DNA of 64,000 nucleotides from Lavandula angustifolia (Eukaryota > Streptophyta > Magnoliopsida > Lamiales > Lamiaceae), in the NCBI GenBank assembly GCA_028984105.1, contig CM054818.1, forward strand, positions 26,358,643 to 26,422,642. Reading direction: 5' to 3'. Below, piece after piece: positions 58,101-64,000 of the stretch (position 1 is the first letter of the stretch; every line of letters starts with the position of its first letter). A program made the position numbers and the translations under genes. A model generated the notes under the pieces. It worked only from the letters and a program-made list of their open reading frames with translations. It searched no databases and had not been told where the DNA came from.

Positions 58101-61100
58101 AGGAGTTCAGGACAGAATTCAGGAGATGCTGCAGTTTTGAAACTTAGTTTATCCTCGTATTGGGTGAAGAACTGTTGGGTTTCTTTCATTATATCCTCAG
58201 ATTAATATTAAGCATAAAGTTATGCCTAAAATTGTCAAATCTTCAGTTTGAGTGACATCACTTGGAAAGATATGTGTGATTGATAGCAGCATGGCCCAGT
58301 AAATCAGTGCTATGATTCTACTGTATCTCCATCTGATACATTTTTCTATCATGTAAAATCTCCATGGAGTTCATTTAAAAAAAGAAATGTGGAGGCACAT
58401 ATTATCTCCTATTTGCACTCAGTTGCTCTTTTGTTGGAAGCAAGATGTTCTTATGAAAGATACTTGGTTGTTGCAGGACGTAGCTTTTGTTGTTGATGGC
58501 TGGGATCTTGAAATGGCCCTGAAGCATTACCATAAAGCATTTTCAGAACTTGCTGTTTTATCAAGGACAGCTATATGTTGTCGTGTTACTCCATCTCAGA
58601 AAGCACAGGTGTGCGGCTCAACTCTAGTAGCTATTTTTTTCTGGTGGATAATTTTACGACCAACTATTCACGTGAAGTTACAGAAAGTACTCCAGCATAA
58701 CTGCAAAGATTGGTTGGTATTATCTCGTGACTGCACAATCATGTGATGTTGTATGTTTGTACACAACGTTTTCTCTCGATTATTGTGTTTTCGCTTAGTA
58801 ATTGAATTTCATGTGATGTTGTATGTTTGTACACAACGTTTTCTCTCGATTATTGTGTTTTCGCTTAGTAATTGAATTTCTATCTTTTCACTTTTTCAGC
58901 TTGTAGAACTTTTGAAGTTATCTGACTACATAACTTTGGCCATTGGGGATGGTGGAAATGATGTGAAGATGATTCAACAAGCTGACATAGGGGTCGGCGT
59001 AAGTGGAAGAGAAGGACTGCAGGCAGCAAGGGCAGCTGATTATAGCATTGGAAGTAAGATCTTTGTTAGCATATTCTATGCATTGTTGATTGCTAGAATT
59101 TTCCTAATCAGTATTTATAATTTAGTGAAATGAGATTTTATCTGCTAGAGAGCTGGTGAATGTTTATCTCCTATTTAATCTCACTTACTGCAAAAACATA
59201 TAGTGCACTATGCACTGAGTCATCCAAGTAGTTTATAGGTTGTTGAAATAAAAAGTTGAAAATTTTGACGAGTATCAAATTGCACGTTCCTTCTAATTAG
59301 CATTTCCACGTCTCATATAGTACTACAGTGTGCTTTGATCTGTGCTACTTAAGGTGTGTGGACGCTTTGTAATACTTCTGACATCATGTTTTTCTAAAAA
59401 CATATGTCCTCTTGGCTTTAAGAATCGCTTGTGCTATTGCATGAACCTAAATCTGAAGTTATGTTACCGTACTGAGTGCATGTTCAATCTTTTTTGCTTC
59501 AGGAATTTATATTTCTGGAGAGCTTAGAGAACGTATTCCTACTATATTTATTATATCCTCATATTTCCTTGCAGAATTCAGATTTTTTAAAAGATTAGTA
59601 CTTGTGCACGGACGCTATTCATACAACCGCACAGCATTTATTTCGCAATATTCCTTCTATAAGTCGCTTCTGATATGTTTCATCCAGATTTTGTAAGTTC
59701 TTGAATCCATTTTCATGCAATTATTGTATCTTCTTGTTATTGTGTTGAGGAGCAAATAAGTGTATAATTTCCTTTTATCCTAACAGTACAATCTTCCAGT
59801 TTCTCTTTTATTTCAGGCGTCTCAGGAACTAGTCTTTTCAACACTGTCAGCTTGATGGCTTATAATGTATTTTACACTAGCATTCCGGTTCTGGTCAGTG
59901 TTCTTGACAAAGATCTTAGCGAAAGAACTGTAATGCAGCATCCCCAGATACTATCTTACTGCCAAGCAGGAAGGTATGGATACCTGCTTTCTTAAAAGCT
60001 AGTACAATGGTTTCCAAGAGTGTTCACTTGTAGTAAACGACCGTTCATGACATTCCTGTTCTTTGATTGTTTGCTTCTTGTATTTATGGCTGGCCCATTT
60101 GAAACTAAAACAGATTTCTTAACCCAAGTACATTTGCTGGATGGTTTGGGCGGTCTCTTTTTCATGTGAGTGCCTTTTCTGTTTGATTTATTTCCTCGTT
60201 TTTTTTTTCTGTAAAAAACATCCTTGAAGAGGTTTTCTTGTGGATTGAGAGGACTTCTCTTTTAATGTACAGAGTATTTGTATCATGTCAAACAAATTGA
60301 AAAGTATTGCTTTATTCCTCTCCTTTTGATGTATAGAGGTTGTATCTTTAGCTATAATAGAATTTAATTAATGTTGCAGTTGCTATGCCATGAAGCGGAA
60401 ACTAGAAATTTGAGAATCATGTCTGAAAGAATTGTGTCTATATCCTGCTGCATGAAGCCTGCAATTATATATATGAAACTTCACTGTGCTGATCTATTTT
60501 CAATCCACTAATCACCTCATGAAATCTGTTAATAAGGCAAATTTCATCTTTCCTTTACAAAGCACTCGATATTGCTTTAATTTCAGGCAATTGTTGTTTT
60601 CGTCATCACCATACACTCGTACGCTTTTGAGAAAGGTGAGATGGAGGAGTTAGCAATGGTTGCATTGTCCGGATGCATTTGGTTGCAGGCATTTGTTGTT
60701 GCACTGGAAACCAAGTTAGTGGCTTCTTTCTCTTGCACTTCTTTTCACCTTCAATATTACAGAATCGATTATTTCCATTTTCTACTTGGCTTAGCAAAAC
60801 ATAGCTGAACCGTTTCATGATTTCTACTAGTGTATCTGAGATTGTGAACCATATTTGAGTCTACTTTCATTTGATGTCTCCTCAGTTCTTTCACAATTCT
60901 GCAACTAGTTGCAATATGGGCCAATCTTATTGGTTTTTATGTCATCAACTGGATCGTTAGCGCCTTCCCAGCATCCGGGATGTACACGATCATGTTTCGG
61001 TTGTGCAAGCAGCCCTCCTACTGGATTTCAATGATTGTAATTCTTCTACTTTTTATCTGTTCTTTACTACCCAATAATGGGTTTTCTTAATAATGATAAC

Positions 61101-61587
61101 TGACTCATTTCTTTTTTGTTTTACCGCTTCTATTCTTGATAATATTCATGCCTTAAAGTACTTCTTTCGGCCATTCATCGAAAGGAAACATTTGTTTGGA
61201 ATTTGATGAATTGAGATATCAGGCCCCTTTCTTGCTTAATCTCTCTCATGGTGAATTGCTGTGCAGCTTATTGTAGCAACAGGAATGCTGCCCCTTGTCG
61301 CGCTGAAGCACTTCAGATACACGTATAAATCGACCAAAATCAACATACTTCAGCAGGCAGAACGTTTGGGAAGGCCAATCCTATCACTGGGAAACATGGA
61401 TCCTCCGTCTAAATCTTTGAAGAAAGATCATCCCCCTCCATCTATCTCACAACCAAAGAACCATAGTTCAGTATATGAACCCCTCTTGACCGAATCTCCT
61501 AATGCCACAAGACGGCCAATCGGACCAGGACCACGGTTCGATGTTTCCCAGTCACAGTCCCCATTGCAGACACACAAGAAAAGATAA
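52200..61587 (+). CDS. P4-type ATPase phospholipid flippase, ALA2-like (one frameshift)
   Basis: 24 exons: 52200-52324, 52494-52707, 53005-53121, 53520-53612, 53686-53860, 54023-54189, 54600-54704, 54928-55025, 55113-55255, 55847-55943, 56083-56192, 56484-56648, 56876-57030, 57137-57217, 57340-57459, 57716-57822, 58477-58608, 58900-59053, 59575-59692, 59800-59973, 60114-60165, 60587-60714, 60886-61036, 61267-61587. Phases agree except in exon 15, where one base is missing just after TGDK (57411-57417); with it the protein is about 1100 residues, near the ALA2 length I recall. Motifs: LDGETDLKT (actuator), IPISIKVSL (P4), phosphorylation site DKTGT, KGADEAI, MLTGDK, GDGGNDVKMI. Ten membrane segments are expected. 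Arabidopsis ALA2 flips phosphatidylserine with an ALIS (CDC50) partner at the prevacuolar compartment (known). The intron after 53612 is GC-AG. Confidence 0.9.
58741..58880. repeat. 70-bp perfect tandem duplication in a flippase intron
   Basis: Units 58741-58810 and 58811-58880 begin ATGTGATGTTGTATGTTTGT and are identical as far as I can see. It lies in the intron between 58609 and 58899, so it does not touch coding sequence. Identity suggests a very recent event or an assembly duplication. Confidence 0.9.
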
Positions 61588-61871
61588 CTAATACTTATGT
61601 TCGTTATAGGAGAATTATACATGTATAGTCATTCTTGAATTGCAGGGAGTTAGACTTGTTACTCAATAGTCTCAATTGATTCACCATTTCTAGGACTAGA
61701 ACTATAGATTAAGGATACATAAATCGAGTTTTAAACGCCCAAAATTTTAGTTTAATTAGTCCAATATCTTACTGAGCCTAATCATTTTAGGCCCAACTTG
61801 TTCTAAATTTAATTGAAGCATGTATTTATACATTCTAATCGTTCTTTAACTCAAGAGAGAGAGAGCAATCC

Positions 61872-62049
61872 GGATCTTCTGGCTCATTTTATGAAGACCA
61901 CTCAGTGGCCCACCAATCACACGATGCTACGTGTGTTTTTACCAATAAATAAATATTTTACTGGTAAAAATATGGCCCATCAATACACGCATGACACCGC
62001 GTAATTGATGGACCACTGAGTGTCCGCCCAAAAATGGGACAGATATCCC
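61872..62049. mobile_element. Foldback MITE downstream of the flippase gene
   Basis: GGATCTTCTGGCTCATTTTA and CTCAGTGGCCCACCAATCAC on the left are mirrored by TTGATGGACCACTGAGTG and AAATGGGACAGATATCC on the right. It is the same family as 51247-51431, so the flippase gene is bracketed by two copies. Confidence 0.75.
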
Positions 62050-63504
62050 TGGCGGAGAGAGAGAGAAAGAGAGTTCACTTCCCCCTAAGCAAGACACAAT
62101 ATGAAATTGCAGAATCTCTTAAACAAGCTCTCTGCACACATACCAAAAATTCATCGGAGTAATTTCTTATAGTATGAATGCTAGCTAAGCTCAAAATTTA
62201 ACCATTTAATGTGAAATAATAACTAGTAATCTACCCACATGTATAAAAATTAATACGAAAATTAAAATTCAAGAAAATCAATCAATAACATTAATAAATT
62301 TCACGATCAATCTAAATAGCTATCTCGAATCTCAAATCCTTCCATCAAAACATGCAAATTAAATTGTCGTTTTTCCAGGTTTGGGGTTTTCTATTTCTCC
62401 ACGCCCGAAAAACCCTCGCAAAACATGCACATAGTCTCCCAGTTCAAAGACTGTCTCTCTTGGGAAAAGAGGTTTCATATTTTTTTATCAATTAATTTTG
62501 GTTTGTTTATGAAGAAATCTACATATACAATTCTCAAAGTTGATTAGTAGGCCGGTCTATGTAGACCGACATTCCTTTTTGTTCCTTGTGAGATTTTGTT
62601 GGAATGTTCAAAATTTGGATCCATCCACTTGTGATTGCTACATTGGGAATAATGCCCAAAAACAAGCAAACAATTTTGATTCCCATTTGAGAGATTGTGG
62701 ATTTTGTGCTTGGAGTTTTGGACTCACTTAACTTGTAGTTGTGGTCACAATATCTATGACTTTTCTTTATTTTTTATTCGTTTTTTGGGATTTAATATAT
62801 ATTAATCAAATAAAATGGATGTATTTTCAATATTTTCGAGGTCAGTTGTCGTTTCTTGGAAATTAAATACTCATTGGAAGTTCGTATAGTGGTAGATCCT
62901 ATTTTTTGTTGTCAAATGACATCGGTTTGAATATTAGTGCTCCTAATGGAAGTCGTCACATATGATTAATTTAGTGCATTTTGTAGAGTATATAACTTCA
63001 ATTAATTACTTATCCGAGAATTTTATAATCTGTATATGGAATTTATCAACTAGATTCAACCAATGTGATTAGAAATTAAATGTAAAAAATTATTTCTAAT
63101 TCTAAAAAAAAAGATTTAATTTAATTCGCTGGCTTATACGAGCTTTCTAGCCATACTAATAAAATTATTATTATTATTATTCATTTACTTTGTAGACTAT
63201 ACCTCGTGTCTGAATTCAGAATTGATAGAGAGTGCTTTTATTAAGGGTATATTTCATGGGGTCCACTATAAGAAGTTATAAAAGTTATACTCTTATGAGA
63301 AGCTATAAAATATACTCACTTAATATAACTAGTTCTAGATAATTAGACATTCTAGTACAAGAGTGTGAAATTTAGTTTATACATGTGACAATTAATCATT
63401 ACATTTCTTTATTGATGATTATGAACAAAATAAAAAACTAGTCATAAAAATGTTCTTTGAGTGGTTTTCAAATGCAGGATAAAGCTTTTTATAAATAAAT
63501 ATAC

Positions 63505-63669
63505 TCGTCTCACTATAAGTGATTCTTATTTATTTTTGGATAGTCTTATTAAAATTAGTTCATATCTAAAATAATATTTTATTATAATATAGTAGATTAC
63601 ATTATAAACACAATTTTTGTAATTTTCGTACTGAAAAAGTTTGAGCTACTAATAATGGGACGGAGGTGG
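63505..63669. mobile_element. Stowaway-like MITE
   Basis: Left CTCGTCTCACTATAAGTGAT after TA; right AATAATGGGACGGAGGTGG before TA. About 165 bp, with eroded termini. Confidence 0.6.
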
Positions 63670-64000
63670 TAATCATTGTTACTTTCAGCATACCCCATGT
63701 GTCTTGTTATTAACGTCTTGTTTTTCTCTTTGAATCGTCCCATTAAAAATGACTCATTTTTAAAAAATGAAAAGAATTAACTAAACAAAAAACCAAAGAA
63801 TATAATACTCCATCCTTCCCCCTACTATTGTTTTGTTTTCCTAATAGGGTTGCCCATTATTTTTGTACTATTTTCAAAAAAGAAAAAAAATTAAATTCTG
63901 AATCCTAAATTAAAGTGGATCCCTCACTCTTTACGAGAGGGAGAGGCTGATCTAGCTCGAAAAATTACATTGGACTGACCTAGCTTTCTCAAACTTATCT

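Larger units (their letters stand above)
61588..64000. other. Downstream intergenic region
   Basis: The 3' UTR of the flippase gene, then a foldback MITE (61872-62049), CT/GA-rich patches, and AT-rich DNA to the end with one Stowaway-like MITE (63505-63669) and a CTCCATCCTTCCCC-type MITE start near 63809 that has no matching end in the window. No gene is seen. Confidence 0.55.

Overview
This is a plant nuclear window, most likely from a eudicot. The evidence is AT-rich intergenic DNA, genes with many short GT-AG introns, nested Ty1/copia elements, many MITEs and SINEs, and plant-only gene families. Gene order fits a core-eudicot genome, possibly an asterid; the species cannot be told from the sequence. 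Bases 1-606 are an uninterrupted G run that is almost certainly an assembly or base-calling artefact.

Layout: a small SAM-domain protein gene (3045-3632, +); a nodulin-like/NFD4-like major facilitator transporter (4825-7620, -; four exons with a one-base frameshift); a TE-rich block (7.6-21 kb) holding two Tourist-like elements, a mariner transposase relic and a defective copia element interrupted by a second copia-type element; a serine-rich small protein gene (21518-22120, -); about 9 kb of MITEs, SINEs and tandem duplications; a nine-exon multi-pass membrane protein gene (31187-34708, -); an intronless P-class PPR gene (39096-40559, -); two tandemly duplicated F-box/RNI-LRR genes (43655-45049 and 49236-50624, +); and a 24-exon P4-ATPase phospholipid flippase gene of the ALA2 type (52200-61587, +; also with one apparent single-base deletion).

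From memory, the order SAM protein, MFS transporter, membrane protein, PPR protein, RNI-like protein parallels Arabidopsis At1g80520 to At1g80570, so this looks like a conserved microsyntenic block enlarged by transposons. The genes are independent housekeeping or regulatory loci; nothing suggests a cluster acting as one pathway. The F-box duplication also copied the 5' end of the PPR gene, which survives as a remnant at 47665-47740.

I found no convincing undescribed system. The points most worth checking are the two frameshifts in otherwise intact genes, the PPR/F-box segmental duplication with an extra flank copy, the SINE with an internally amplified module, the nested LTR element with a perfect 5-bp target-site duplication, and non-autonomous hAT-like elements with 8-bp target-site duplications. 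Exon boundaries were set by eye from splice consensus, reading frame and family resemblance.
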